64,000 nucleotides of DNA, from assembly GCA_016710095.1 (NCBI GenBank), contig JADJLL010000007.1:1-64000 (forward strand). Direction: 5' to 3'. Positions 25,571 to 33,105 of the stretch are shown here, one piece after another (position 1 is the stretch's first letter; each line of letters begins with the position of its first letter). Below the pieces are notes generated by a model. The model did not search any database. It saw nothing but the letters and a program-made list of their open reading frames with translations, and was not told the origin of the DNA. The DNA is from Candidatus Eiseniibacteriota bacterium (GTDB lineage Bacteria; Eisenbacteria; RBG-16-71-46). The translations under genes and the position numbers were made by a program.

Positions 25571-25672
25571 ATGACCGCCTACAAGTTCCGTCTCCGCCGC
25601 AAGCGCAACAAGCAGTCCGCTCAGAAGAAGAAGGAAAAGGAGCGCGCGGGGAAGAAGAAGCGCGGCCGCTAG
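25571..25672 (+). CDS. 33-residue strongly basic small protein
   Basis: Encodes MTAYKFRLRRKRNKQSAQKK and continues to KKKRGR; 17 of 33 residues are Lys or Arg. It has its own promoter (25489-25518), a GGGAG ribosome site eight bases before the ATG, and a strong terminator 31 bases after the stop, so it looks like a real monocistronic gene. The composition suggests binding to RNA, ribosome or DNA. No family is recognised. Confidence 0.6.
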   Translation: MTAYKFRLRRKRNKQSAQKKKEKERAGKKKRGR

Positions 25673-25703
25673 TCCAGCCCGCACTTCTCGCAGCAAAAGC
25701 AAT

Positions 25704-25730
25704 ACGCCCGCCGGGACCGGCGGGCGTTTT
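25704..25730. terminator. Rho-independent terminator, probably bidirectional
   Basis: ACGCCCGCCGG then CCGGCGGGCGT (25704-25727) with a tight loop, followed by TTTTGGTTTT. On the other strand the tail ATTGCTTTT could end the 25791 gene. Confidence 0.85.
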
Positions 25731-25790
25731 GGTTTTCGGGCTCGAGTGCCGCTGAGCGGCGCCACGATGCGGCGCCGCGGGGCGGCGCCG

Positions 25791-26435
25791 TTACGCGGCG
25801 TCCGTGCGCGGCCGTGGCCGCAGCGCCGACGGGCGCGGCCCGATCGTGGATGCGCCTCCCGGGAACAGTCCCGAGGGCCGTGGCGCCAGCGTGGACGGGC
25901 GTGCCCCGAGCGCGGACGGCCGCGCGATCGGCGCGCCGGGCTGGACCGCGGGCGCCTGGTGCATCGGAGCGGCGTGGCCCTGCCGCGCGGACTCGCCGGC
26001 GAGCATGCGCGTCGCGAGCGTCTCCGCCTGCGGGCCGGCCTTCACTTCGTCGGCCGCCGAGGAGACCACGTAGATGCGCTGGTTGTTGCTGTCGACGTCG
26101 GCCGGGAACAGGAAGAAGCCCTCACGGTCCGGCGACCAGCTCAGCGTGTAGCCGCACATGAACTCGCCGTCGCGGAAGCGCACGGCGATCTTGCGGCCCT
26201 GAGACGTCTCGGCCGGTCCCTGAAGGAAGCCCTTCACGTCCTGGCGCGCGGGATCGCCCGCGAACGTCTTCACGAAGAAGAGCGCCTTGAGCTGGCGGCA
26301 GCGCAGTTCGACGACTTCGTTCGTGCCGTCCACCTCGACGTGGAAGCCGGGGCGGTTGGGAGAGAAGTCGTTCGTGACGCCTTTGAGGACGTGGCCATCG
26401 AGGTAGCGGGCCACGACGAGGTTGTGGATCTGCAC
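25791..26435 (-). CDS. DUF6982-type hypothetical protein with Arg-Pro-Ser repeat tail
   Basis: 214 residues. The first ~130 residues form a conserved beta-rich unit: IHNLVVARYLDGHVLKG, SPNRPGFHVEV, RQLKALFFVKTFAGD, ETSQGRKIAVRFRDGE and REGFFLFPAD. I recall this pattern from uncharacterised proteins annotated DUF6982, often near PilZ-like or motility proteins. The tail (from ~165) repeats [A/P]RPS[A/T/G]L four times, unlike the ordered part, and is probably disordered. ATG at 26435 with GGGAG upstream. Confidence 0.65.
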   Translation of the reverse strand: MQIHNLVVARYLDGHVLKGVTNDFSPNRPGFHVEVDGTNEVVELRCRQLKALFFVKTFAGDPARQDVKGFLQGPAETSQGRKIAVRFRDGEFMCGYTLSWSPDREGFFLFPADVDSNNQRIYVVSSAADEVKAGPQAETLATRMLAGESARQGHAAPMHQAPAVQPGAPIARPSALGARPSTLAPRPSGLFPGGASTIGPRPSALRPRPRTDAA

Positions 26436-26672
26436 GGGGGCTCCCGATTCCTTGGGGGAGTGAAGACCAGCGGTGCGCCACTCCCAACGAGCGCGCGAGT
26501 TCGCCGGGGTTTTCGGCCGTCCGCCGCCCGCTCTTGACGAGGAATCCGGCGACCCCGGTCACCCCGGGGCGGGCCGGGCCGGGCGCGCCCCGCCGGGGGC
26601 CTTGCCGGTCCCCGGCTCCCGTGCGAGTGTTCCGCGTCTTTTCCGACCCGCGAACTTCCGAGGAGGAACACC

Positions 26673-27143
26673 ATGAAGCGTATCGCCATGGCGCTCGCCG
26701 CCGCCCTGATGCTGGCCGGCTGCGCCGGCTCCAAGGGCCCCGGCGACACGACCGCCACCCCGGCGCCGGCCACCGACGCGGCCGCCGCCGCTCCGAAGCC
26801 GAAGCTCCACAAGCTCGCCAGCGGACTCATCTACGAGGATCTCGTCGTGGGCAACGGCACGATGGCCGACCCCGGCCTGACCGTGTCCATGCAGTACACG
26901 GGCTGGCTCACGAACGGCACCAAGTTCGACAGCTCGTTCGACCACGGCCGCCCCTACACGTTCGTCCTCGGCACGGGCGCCGTGATCGCCGGATGGGATC
27001 AAGGCATCAAGGGCATGCGGCTCGGCGGCAAGCGCAAGCTGACGATCCCGCCGGACATGGGCTACGGCGCGGCCGGGTCCGGCACTCGCATCCCGCCGAA
27101 CTCGACGCTCATTTTCGAAGTCGAACTCGTCGGCGTTCAGTAG
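26673..27143 (+). CDS. FKBP-type peptidyl-prolyl isomerase, lipoprotein
   Basis: 156 residues. A lipoprotein signal ends at the lipobox LAGC (Cys18), followed by a Pro/Ala/Thr linker and then an FKBP domain: YTGWLTNGTKFDSSFDHGRPYTF, abbreviated here as VSMQYTGWL and TKFDSS, then VIAGWDQGIKGM, GGKRKLTIPPDMGYG and STLIFEVELVGV. The active-site residues Tyr, Phe, Asp, Val-Ile and Trp are in place. It probably assists folding of exported proteins from the membrane surface. GAGGAGGAAC precedes the ATG. A second FKBP lies 44 bases downstream. Confidence 0.9.
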   Translation: MKRIAMALAAALMLAGCAGSKGPGDTTATPAPATDAAAAAPKPKLHKLASGLIYEDLVVGNGTMADPGLTVSMQYTGWLTNGTKFDSSFDHGRPYTFVLGTGAVIAGWDQGIKGMRLGGKRKLTIPPDMGYGAAGSGTRIPPNSTLIFEVELVGVQ

Positions 27144-27187
27144 ATACCCGGCGGCCTCGCCGCCTCACTCGATCACACGGAGGAACG

Positions 27188-27526
27188 GTGCCCACGCTCG
27201 ACAATGGATTGATCTACGAAGACCTCACGGTCGGTGAAGGCGCGAAGGCCGAACGCGGACACTCGGTGTCCGTGCACTACACCGGCTGGCTCACGAACGG
27301 CTCCAAGTTCGACAGCTCCGTCGATCGCGGTGAGCCGTTCGAGTTCACGCTCGGCATCGGCCAGGTGATCCGCGGCTGGGACGAGGGCGTGCAGGGCATG
27401 CTCATCGGGGGCAAGCGCAAGCTGACGATCCCGCCGGACCTCGGCTACGGCGAGTACGGCGCGGGCGGCGTGATCCCGCCGAACGCGACGCTCGTGTTCG
27501 AGGTGGAACTGCTCGGAGTGCGTTGA
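27188..27526 (+). CDS. FKBP-type peptidyl-prolyl isomerase, cytoplasmic
   Basis: 112 residues from GTG 27188, behind GGAGGAAC. It is a minimal single-domain FKBP: VSVHYTGWLTNGSKFDSS, VIRGWDEGVQGM, GGKRKLTIPPDLGYGEYG, NATLVFEVELLGV. It lacks any signal and so should be cytoplasmic, whereas its upstream paralogue is a lipoprotein. The two share most active-site sequence and look like a tandem duplication split between compartments. A rho-independent terminator follows 16 bases after the stop. Confidence 0.92.
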   Translation: MPTLDNGLIYEDLTVGEGAKAERGHSVSVHYTGWLTNGSKFDSSVDRGEPFEFTLGIGQVIRGWDEGVQGMLIGGKRKLTIPPDLGYGEYGAGGVIPPNATLVFEVELLGVR

Positions 27527-27542
27527 AGCTCGTACGAAGCGA

Positions 27543-27578
27543 ACGGCGCGCGGCCATCGGGTCGCGCGCCGTCTTTTT
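27543..27578 (+). terminator. Rho-independent terminator of the FKBP pair
   Basis: ACGGCGCGCG (27543-27552) pairs with CGCGCGCCGT (27563-27572), then CTTTTT. Confidence 0.88.
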
Positions 27579-27611
27579 CCGCCGCGCCCCGGCGCGGCAC
27601 GAGGTGGCGTG

Positions 27612-28643
27612 ATGCGTGGTGATCCCGGTCTCGAGGTGGTCGAGCACGTTCGTGCGGCGTTCGATCCCGGTCCCGAATGGAGCGCGGTCTCGCCGCGCGG
27701 CTTCACGTGGTGGCCGGCGGCGTTCTCGCAGCGCATCGAGTCCGACGTCGCGCGCCGCGTGGACGGTGTGGACCAGTGGCGCGTGCAGGCCGAGCTCGAA
27801 CTGCTGCAGGGCGTCGAAGGCCGCGGCGAGCACTTCGCCCGCATGGCGGCGTGGAACGCGCTGCGCCCGGGACTCTCGTCGCTGCGCTGGAACGGCGACG
27901 CGCACACGGTGTCGCTGTGCGCGACCGTGTACGCGAGGGAAGGCGATCACGAACGCCCCGCGCGCGACCTCGCGACCGCGGCGCTGCTGCAGCTGGCCGA
28001 CGCCACGCGCGACGGCGCCGCGCTCGCGCAGGACCTGGGCGGCGAGCTCGCGCTCTCCGCGCCGCCTTCGGGCGAGGTGCGCGAACAGCCCGACGCGCTG
28101 ACCGAAGGCTGGCGCCAGGTGGCCGAATCCGGCGCGAAGCCTTCGCCCTTCACGACGATGCGCCTGCAGGCGGCCGCCGCCATGAAGGACGCGCCGTGGC
28201 TGCGCGTGAACGTCGACGGCGGCGGGCTGCACGCCGAGGTGCCGTGCGCGGCCGAAGGCGGCCCCGCGCCGGGCAGCGCACCGGGCGCCGGCGTCGCGCT
28301 GCTGCACCTGCTGCACACGCAGCCGCACCCACAGCTGGGCGCGGGGCTGCTCGCCGCGCTCGCGCTGCCGCCCGACGCCGAGCCCGTGCGCGAGCGCATC
28401 GTCGGCACCGCGGCGCTGCTCAACGAAGCCGAGGCGCGCGAGTTCACGCCCATGGACGGCACGGGCGCGTGGTGCTTCCACCCGCAGGCGGGGCTCGCGT
28501 GCGTGAGCTTCGTGCCGGCGCTGCTCGACGAGCCCTCGCGCATCGAGCGGCTCGCGTACGCGATGGCGGCTCGCGCGCGCTGGACGCGCACGTTCCTGCT
28601 GCGCATCGCCCGCATGCGCGACGGCGCTCCACCGCGCGCCTGA
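27612..28643 (+). CDS. Hypothetical protein, 343 residues
   Basis: Not recognised. It has no signal peptide or membrane span. The N-terminal part has GFTWWPAAFSQRIES, the centre has alternating strands with WLRVNVDGGGLHAEVPC, and the C-terminal third has FTPMDGTGAWCFHPQAGLACVSFVP followed by a helix (shown here as AWCFHPQAGLACVSF). The pattern of an N-terminal wedge and two similar alpha/beta lobes is like small chaperone or YbjN-like folds, but this is weak. A GTG immediately precedes the ATG at 27612 and either could start it; the ribosome site GAGGTGG fits both. Confidence 0.6.
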   Translation: MRGDPGLEVVEHVRAAFDPGPEWSAVSPRGFTWWPAAFSQRIESDVARRVDGVDQWRVQAELELLQGVEGRGEHFARMAAWNALRPGLSSLRWNGDAHTVSLCATVYAREGDHERPARDLATAALLQLADATRDGAALAQDLGGELALSAPPSGEVREQPDALTEGWRQVAESGAKPSPFTTMRLQAAAAMKDAPWLRVNVDGGGLHAEVPCAAEGGPAPGSAPGAGVALLHLLHTQPHPQLGAGLLAALALPPDAEPVRERIVGTAALLNEAEAREFTPMDGTGAWCFHPQAGLACVSFVPALLDEPSRIERLAYAMAARARWTRTFLLRIARMRDGAPPRA

Positions 28644-28772
28644 CGCGCTCGCGCCGCGCGCTCCTGCGCTCGTCGCTCCGCCGCCCGGGACGCCGGAATC
28701 GCCGTGTTAGCGTGCCCGCTTTCCCGGTGCGCGCGTCCGTGACCGCGTGCCCGATCCATCCGGAGGCCGAGC

Positions 28773-31466
28773 ATGCCGCGTCAGCGAATCGTGGGAGCGC
28801 TTCTCATCCTTTCCGCCGCGTTCGCGTGTGCCGCGGGTGCGGCGACATCGCCCGCCGCGCCCGCTTCACAGAAGCCCGTCGAACTCGACATGAAGCAGTT
28901 CTCGGAGCTGACCTTCCGCGCGATCGGCCCGACGAACATGGGCGGCCGCGTCTCGGACATCGCGGGACTCGAGAGCGATCCGGCGACGATGTTCGCCGCG
29001 ACCGGCACGGGCGGCGTCTTCAAGACCACGAACATGGGCACCACGTGGACACCGGTGTTCGAGAAGGAAGCCGTCGCCTCGACGGGCGCGGTCGCGATCT
29101 GGCAGAAGAACCCGTCCATCGTCTGGGTCGGCACGGGTGAGGCGAACAGCCGGAACTCGTCGTCGTGGGGCAAGGGCATCTACCGCTCCGAGGACGGAGG
29201 CGGCAGCTGGAAGCTCGCCGGGCTCGAGGCGACCACGAACATCTCGCGCATCGTGACGGACCCGGCCGACAGCGCGACCGTCTACGTCGCGGCGCTCGGC
29301 CGGCTGTGGGGCGAGAACGCCGAGCGCGGCGTGTTCCGCACGAAGGACGGCGGCAAGACGTGGCAGCACGTGCTCAAGGTCGACGCGCGCACGGGCGCGG
29401 TCGACCTCGCGATGGATCCCGCGAATCCGAAGGTGCTCTACGCTGCGATGTACGCGCGCAAGCGCACGCCGTGGTCGTACACGGGCGTGAGCGAGAGCGG
29501 CGGCCTCTTCAAGAGCGCCGACGGCGGCGAGACGTGGACGAAGCTCACGAACGGCCTGCCCAAGCGCACGGGCCGCATCGGGCTCCAGGTCTGGCGCAAG
29601 CACTCGAACGTCGTCTACGCCGTGATCGAGTCGGACGAAGGCGGGCGCCTCGACGAGTTCGAGGAGGCGAGCCGCGAAGGCGGCGTCTTCCGCAGCGACG
29701 ACGCCGGCGCGAGCTGGAAGCGCATCAGCGCGTTCGCGCCGCGCGCGTTCTACTTCTCGCAGATCCGCGTGCAGCCCGACGACTCGACGCGCGTGTACCT
29801 GCTCGGCACCGACCTCTACGTGTCCGACGACGGCGGCGTGTCGTTCCGCGCCGGGGGCGCGAGCAACGTGCATCCCGACTGCCATGCGATGTGGATCGCG
29901 CCGTCGAACGGCAAGCACGTCGTGATGGGCACGGACGGCGGCGTCTACCTGAGCCACGACCGCGTCGCGAACTGGGACTACCTGAACACGCTCCCGATCG
30001 GCGAGTTCTACAACGTCACGGCCGACCGGGCCGAGCCGTTCTACAACGTCTACGGCGGGCTGCAGGACAACCAGAGCTGGGGCGGACCTTCGCGCACGAG
30101 GTTCGAAGCCGACATGTTCGGCGACGGACGCATCGGCGGCATCGCGACCGATCACTGGTACGTCCTCGGTGGCGGCGACGGCTTCCACGTGGCCGTCGAT
30201 CCCACGGACCCGAACACGGTCTACTACGAGTCGCAGGGTGGCTACCTGCTGCGCCAGGACCTCGCCAACGGCCGCGAGCGCCTGCTGCGTCCGTCGAACA
30301 ACGAGGGCGAGCCGCGGTTCCGCTACAACTGGAACACGCCGTTCTTCCTTTCGCCGCACGATCCGACCGTGCTCTACATGGCGGCGCAGCACGTGCTCAA
30401 GCTCACGCGCCGCGGCGACCGCTGGGAGCGCATCAGCCCCGACCTGACGACGCAGGACGCGAACAAGATGATGACCGGCGGCTCGAACGCCGAGCAGCAC
30501 TGCACGATCGTGTCGCTCGCCGAGTCGCCGAAGACCGCCGGCGTGCTGTGGGCGGGCACGGACGACGGCAAGGTGTGGGTGAGTCCCGACGGCGGCGCGC
30601 ACTGGAACGACGTGACCGCGAACCTCAAGGGCCTGCCGCCGAACCTCTACGTGAGCCGCATCGAGCCGTCGCACTTCGACGACAAGGTCGCGTACGTCAC
30701 GGTGGACGGGCACCGCTCCGACGTGCTCGCGCCGTTCGTGTTCGTCACGCGCGACCAGGGCCGCTCGTTCACTTCGCTCGCCGCGACGCTGCCCAAGGAC
30801 CACACCGTGCACGTCGTGCGCGAGGACCCGGGCAATCCCGACCTGCTGTTCCTCGGCACGGAGTTCGGGTTGTTCGTGTCGTTCGACGCCGGCAAGAAGT
30901 GGCTGCCGTGGAAGGAGGGCCTGCCGACCGTCGCGGTGGACGACATCCACATCCATCCGCGCGAGCGCGACCTGATCCTCGCGACGCACGGCCGCAGCAT
31001 CTACGTGGTGGACGGCATCCAGGCGCTCGAGGCGATGACGCCGAAGGCGCTCACCGACACGGTGACCTTCGCCGCGCCGCGCGCCGCGTGGGCGTATCAC
31101 TCGCGCACGCTCGGCGGGAAGTGGGGGCAGCGCCAGTGGCTCGGCAAGAACCCGCCCGAGGGCGCGTGGTTCGACTACTGGCTGCCGCGCGAACTCGAGG
31201 GCGGCGTGAGCATCGCGGTGAAGGATTCGACGGGGAGACTCGTGCGCTCGCTGAACGGACCGGGCAAGGCGGGCTTCCATCGCGTCACGTGGGACCTCGT
31301 CGCGGGCGATCCCAAGGAGCGCATCCGTCGCGAGCAGCACGCCGGCCAGCCGCAGTTCGTCCGTCCCGGCGCGTACAAGGTGACGCTCACCGCGGGCAAG
31401 GCGGCGGCGCAGGAGCGCACGCTCGAGGTGAAGGCGCTGCCGGGCGTTTACTCGGAGGAGTTGTAG
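28773..31466 (+). CDS. Secreted BNR/sortilin-VPS10-like beta-propeller protein
   Basis: An 897-residue exported protein: signal peptide (residues 1-25), then two seven-bladed-propeller-like regions. They start TFRAIGPTNMGGRVSDIAG and carry repeated Asp-box units such as YRSEDGGGSWKLAG, RTKDGGKTWQHVL, KSADGGETWTKL, RSDDAGASWKRI and VSPDGGAHWNDV. This matches the large family often named glycosyl hydrolase or photosystem-stability-like protein, common in FCB bacteria. Its enzymatic role is mostly unproven. Most relatives are longer (about 1,000 residues), so the C terminus may be short; there is no FlgD-like tail. CGGAGG precedes the ATG by seven bases. Confidence 0.82.
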   Translation: MPRQRIVGALLILSAAFACAAGAATSPAAPASQKPVELDMKQFSELTFRAIGPTNMGGRVSDIAGLESDPATMFAATGTGGVFKTTNMGTTWTPVFEKEAVASTGAVAIWQKNPSIVWVGTGEANSRNSSSWGKGIYRSEDGGGSWKLAGLEATTNISRIVTDPADSATVYVAALGRLWGENAERGVFRTKDGGKTWQHVLKVDARTGAVDLAMDPANPKVLYAAMYARKRTPWSYTGVSESGGLFKSADGGETWTKLTNGLPKRTGRIGLQVWRKHSNVVYAVIESDEGGRLDEFEEASREGGVFRSDDAGASWKRISAFAPRAFYFSQIRVQPDDSTRVYLLGTDLYVSDDGGVSFRAGGASNVHPDCHAMWIAPSNGKHVVMGTDGGVYLSHDRVANWDYLNTLPIGEFYNVTADRAEPFYNVYGGLQDNQSWGGPSRTRFEADMFGDGRIGGIATDHWYVLGGGDGFHVAVDPTDPNTVYYESQGGYLLRQDLANGRERLLRPSNNEGEPRFRYNWNTPFFLSPHDPTVLYMAAQHVLKLTRRGDRWERISPDLTTQDANKMMTGGSNAEQHCTIVSLAESPKTAGVLWAGTDDGKVWVSPDGGAHWNDVTANLKGLPPNLYVSRIEPSHFDDKVAYVTVDGHRSDVLAPFVFVTRDQGRSFTSLAATLPKDHTVHVVREDPGNPDLLFLGTEFGLFVSFDAGKKWLPWKEGLPTVAVDDIHIHPRERDLILATHGRSIYVVDGIQALEAMTPKALTDTVTFAAPRAAWAYHSRTLGGKWGQRQWLGKNPPEGAWFDYWLPRELEGGVSIAVKDSTGRLVRSLNGPGKAGFHRVTWDLVAGDPKERIRREQHAGQPQFVRPGAYKVTLTAGKAAAQERTLEVKALPGVYSEEL

Positions 31467-31491
31467 GCGCGCGCGAGGCGTTTCAGCGGTC

Positions 31492-31533
31492 CGCGGCCGG
31501 GGTGGGGAGCACGTGCTCCCGGCCCCGGCCGCG
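31492..31533 (+). terminator. Large interrupted hairpin after the BNR gene
   Basis: CGCGGCCGGGG (31492-31502) pairs with CCCCGGCCGCG (31523-31533). Between them is the 16-bp palindrome GGGAGCACGTGCTCCC (31505-31520). No T tract follows. Confidence 0.45.
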
Positions 31534-31581
31534 AGCGTTCGAGGGCCGGAAACCGCCCGATTTCGTGGGGTCACATGTGGC

Positions 31582-31611
31582 TTGACCCTCCGGGTGCGGC
31601 CGGTGCACACT
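31582..31611 (+). promoter_or_regulatory. Candidate cold-shock gene promoter
   Basis: TTGACC (31582-31587), 18 bases, CACACT (31606-31611). It would give a 5' leader of about 180 bases, as is usual for cspA-type mRNAs. Confidence 0.4.
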
Positions 31612-31798
31612 GCGCCCCGTCGGAACCGGGATCTGAAGTGCCGCCACGAATCAGGCAAGGCAACTGCGGAGCCAATCGACCGCGGTTGTCTTTTCGTTTT
31701 GTTCGGCCGCGGCCCCGATTTCGACGTGACACGCGCACCGGCGCGACCGGGGCGCAAAGGTTTCCAGGGGGAGTTCCCCCGAGACGAAGGAGTATGCA

Positions 31799-31999
31799 GT
31801 GGCTATCGGCACCGTGAAGTGGTTCAACGACGCGAAGGGCTTCGGATTCATCTCCCAGGAAGGCGGCGAGGACGTGTTCGTCCACTTCTCCGCGATCCAG
31901 GGTGAAGGCTTCAAGACCCTCGCCGAAGGCGAGAAGGTCGACTTCGAAGTCGTGAAGGGCCCGAAGGGCCTGCAGGCGAGCAACGTCCGCAAGGTCTAA
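31799..31999 (+). CDS. cspA: Cold-shock protein, CspA family
   Basis: 66 residues from GTG 31799, behind GAAGGAG. It has the single cold-shock OB fold: GTVKWFNDAKGFGFI (RNP1) and DVFVHFSAI (RNP2). It binds single-stranded RNA or DNA and melts RNA structure at low temperature or in rapid growth. The long leader with a hairpin near the ribosome site suggests post-transcriptional control. A strong terminator follows at 32028. Confidence 0.95.
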   Translation: MAIGTVKWFNDAKGFGFISQEGGEDVFVHFSAIQGEGFKTLAEGEKVDFEVVKGPKGLQASNVRKV

Positions 32000-32027
32000 G
32001 CCCGACCGCTTCACCGCACACACCGAT

Positions 32028-32057
32028 GCGCGGGACACGTGGCAGCGTGTCCCGCGC
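32028..32057 (+). terminator. Terminator of the cold-shock gene
   Basis: GCGCGGGACACG (32028-32039), loop TGGCAG, CGTGTCCCGCGC (32046-32057), a perfect 12-bp stem, then GTCGTCTTTCTC. Confidence 0.78.
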
Positions 32058-32188
32058 GTCGTCTTTCTCGGCAAACTCCTTCCTCCGAGGTCGTTCTGGG
32101 CCGCCCGAAACGCCGCCGTCCGCACGGACCCAAGCCCGCCGCAGGCGCCGCAGGCGCCGCTGGCGCCGAAGCACAATCCGATCCCGGC

Positions 32189-33031
32189 ATGGGCGACGGC
32201 GCCCTGCGCGAGCTGGCGGCGATCGCCGCCGACCCGGAGCGCTGGCCGTCGCTCGACGAGGACACGCTGCTGCTGCTCGTCTTCCAGCAGGCGTTCTACT
32301 ACGCGCACACGCAGGACCCCGAGGCCGCCGCGGCGCTCGCGCTGCTCTACCCGCACGTGGTCTCCCGTGTGCCCGAGTCCGAGCGGCTCGAACTGCAGGA
32401 CCGCGTGACGATGTCGGTCGAGGAGGGGAACGTGCCCGTGAGCGCGCTTCTGCCTTTCCTCCAGCACGAGTCGTCCCCGGTCGCCGTGGCGCTCGCGGCG
32501 GTGTCGTTCGCGACGCTCATGCCGCTCGAGGACGGCGACGAGATGACCGGCCCGCGCACGCTCGTGCGCATGGCGGCGCACGCGGACGACGACGGTGCGC
32601 GCATCGGCCTGCTGTCGGGCCTGCTGCAGCTCGGCGATCGTCGTGTGCTGCCGCTGCTCGCGAGCGTCTGGGACGTGCTCGAGCCCGAGTCGCGATCGGC
32701 GATGGCGGCGCTGCCGTCGCCGTCGAAGCTCGCGTTCGCGGCGAGTGTCGAGTTCTGGCTCGGCGCGCTCGAAGCCGGCGAACCCGCCGCGGCCGACGCG
32801 CTCGTGCGCCTCGCGCGAGAGGCCGAGCCGCCGCGCGTGCTCGACGTCCTGCGCAAGTTCCCGGCGCACGCCGCGGACGACCGCGACGAGATCTCCGTGC
32901 TCGACGACGTGTCGATCGCGGAGTACGGCGCGCGCATGGCGCCCCGGCTCGCGGCGCTCGGCGCCGAGCACGTGCTCGTCGGCCGTCTGGCGGACGTGCG
33001 CGCGGCGTGGGGAGTCGGCGAAGCGCGTTGA
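32189..33031 (+). CDS. HEAT-like helical hypothetical protein
   Basis: 280 residues from the ATG at 32189. It is almost all helix, with repeats such as SSPVAVALAAVSFATLMPLED, here seen as a run of short paired helices, and DGARIGLLSGLLQLGDRRVLP, a HEAT-repeat-like rhythm. No catalytic motif or signal was found. The start is uncertain. An in-frame GTG at 32039 falls inside the cold-shock terminator and is unlikely. An in-frame CTG at 32096 has GAGG five bases before it and would add the basic leader GRPKRRRPHGPKP. It precedes the histidine kinase gene. Confidence 0.55.
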   Translation: MGDGALRELAAIAADPERWPSLDEDTLLLLVFQQAFYYAHTQDPEAAAALALLYPHVVSRVPESERLELQDRVTMSVEEGNVPVSALLPFLQHESSPVAVALAAVSFATLMPLEDGDEMTGPRTLVRMAAHADDDGARIGLLSGLLQLGDRRVLPLLASVWDVLEPESRSAMAALPSPSKLAFAASVEFWLGALEAGEPAAADALVRLAREAEPPRVLDVLRKFPAHAADDRDEISVLDDVSIAEYGARMAPRLAALGAEHVLVGRLADVRAAWGVGEAR

Positions 33032-33093
33032 GACTCGGGGGACGAGCGCCTCGTGGCGAGCGCCGCCCGGTGGCGCGCTCCCGCGCGTGCCGT

Positions 33094-33099
33094 TAGGTT
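33094..33099 (+). promoter_or_regulatory. -10 box of a likely leaderless kinase message
   Basis: TAGGTT (33094-33099) ends six bases before the ATG at 33106, with no ribosome site between. The -35 region (TGGCGC, 33071-33076) is weak. Confidence 0.38.
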
Positions 33100-33105
33100 C
33101 TCCGC

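Larger units (their letters stand above)
31467..31798. other. 332-bp region: hairpin, promoter and long cold-shock leader
   Basis: Holds a GC-rich hairpin after the BNR gene (31492-31533), a promoter-like TTGACC...CACACT (31582-31611), and a leader of about 180 bases before the cold-shock start. Within the leader, GGGGG and CCCCC (about 31769-31782) can fold just before the ribosome site GAAGGAG. No coding frame is credible. Confidence 0.5.

Noticed and set aside
24547..25572. Minus-strand frame of ~340 codons opposite the 24724 gene
   Set aside because: Arg/Ala/Val-rich shadow; the plus gene has a good ribosome site and balanced composition.
28866..31757. 963-codon minus-strand frame opposite the BNR-repeat protein
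   Set aside because: The plus-strand protein has repeated Asp-box motifs and a signal peptide; the opposite frame is compositional shadow.
32143..32169. Short GCAGGCGCC tandem repeat as a functional element
   Set aside because: It is a three-unit low-complexity stretch that reads as an Ala/Gly linker in the leader of the HEAT-like frame; too short to interpret.
32039..32188. GTG 32039 as the start of the HEAT-like protein
   Set aside because: It overlaps the perfect cold-shock terminator hairpin and has no ribosome site.
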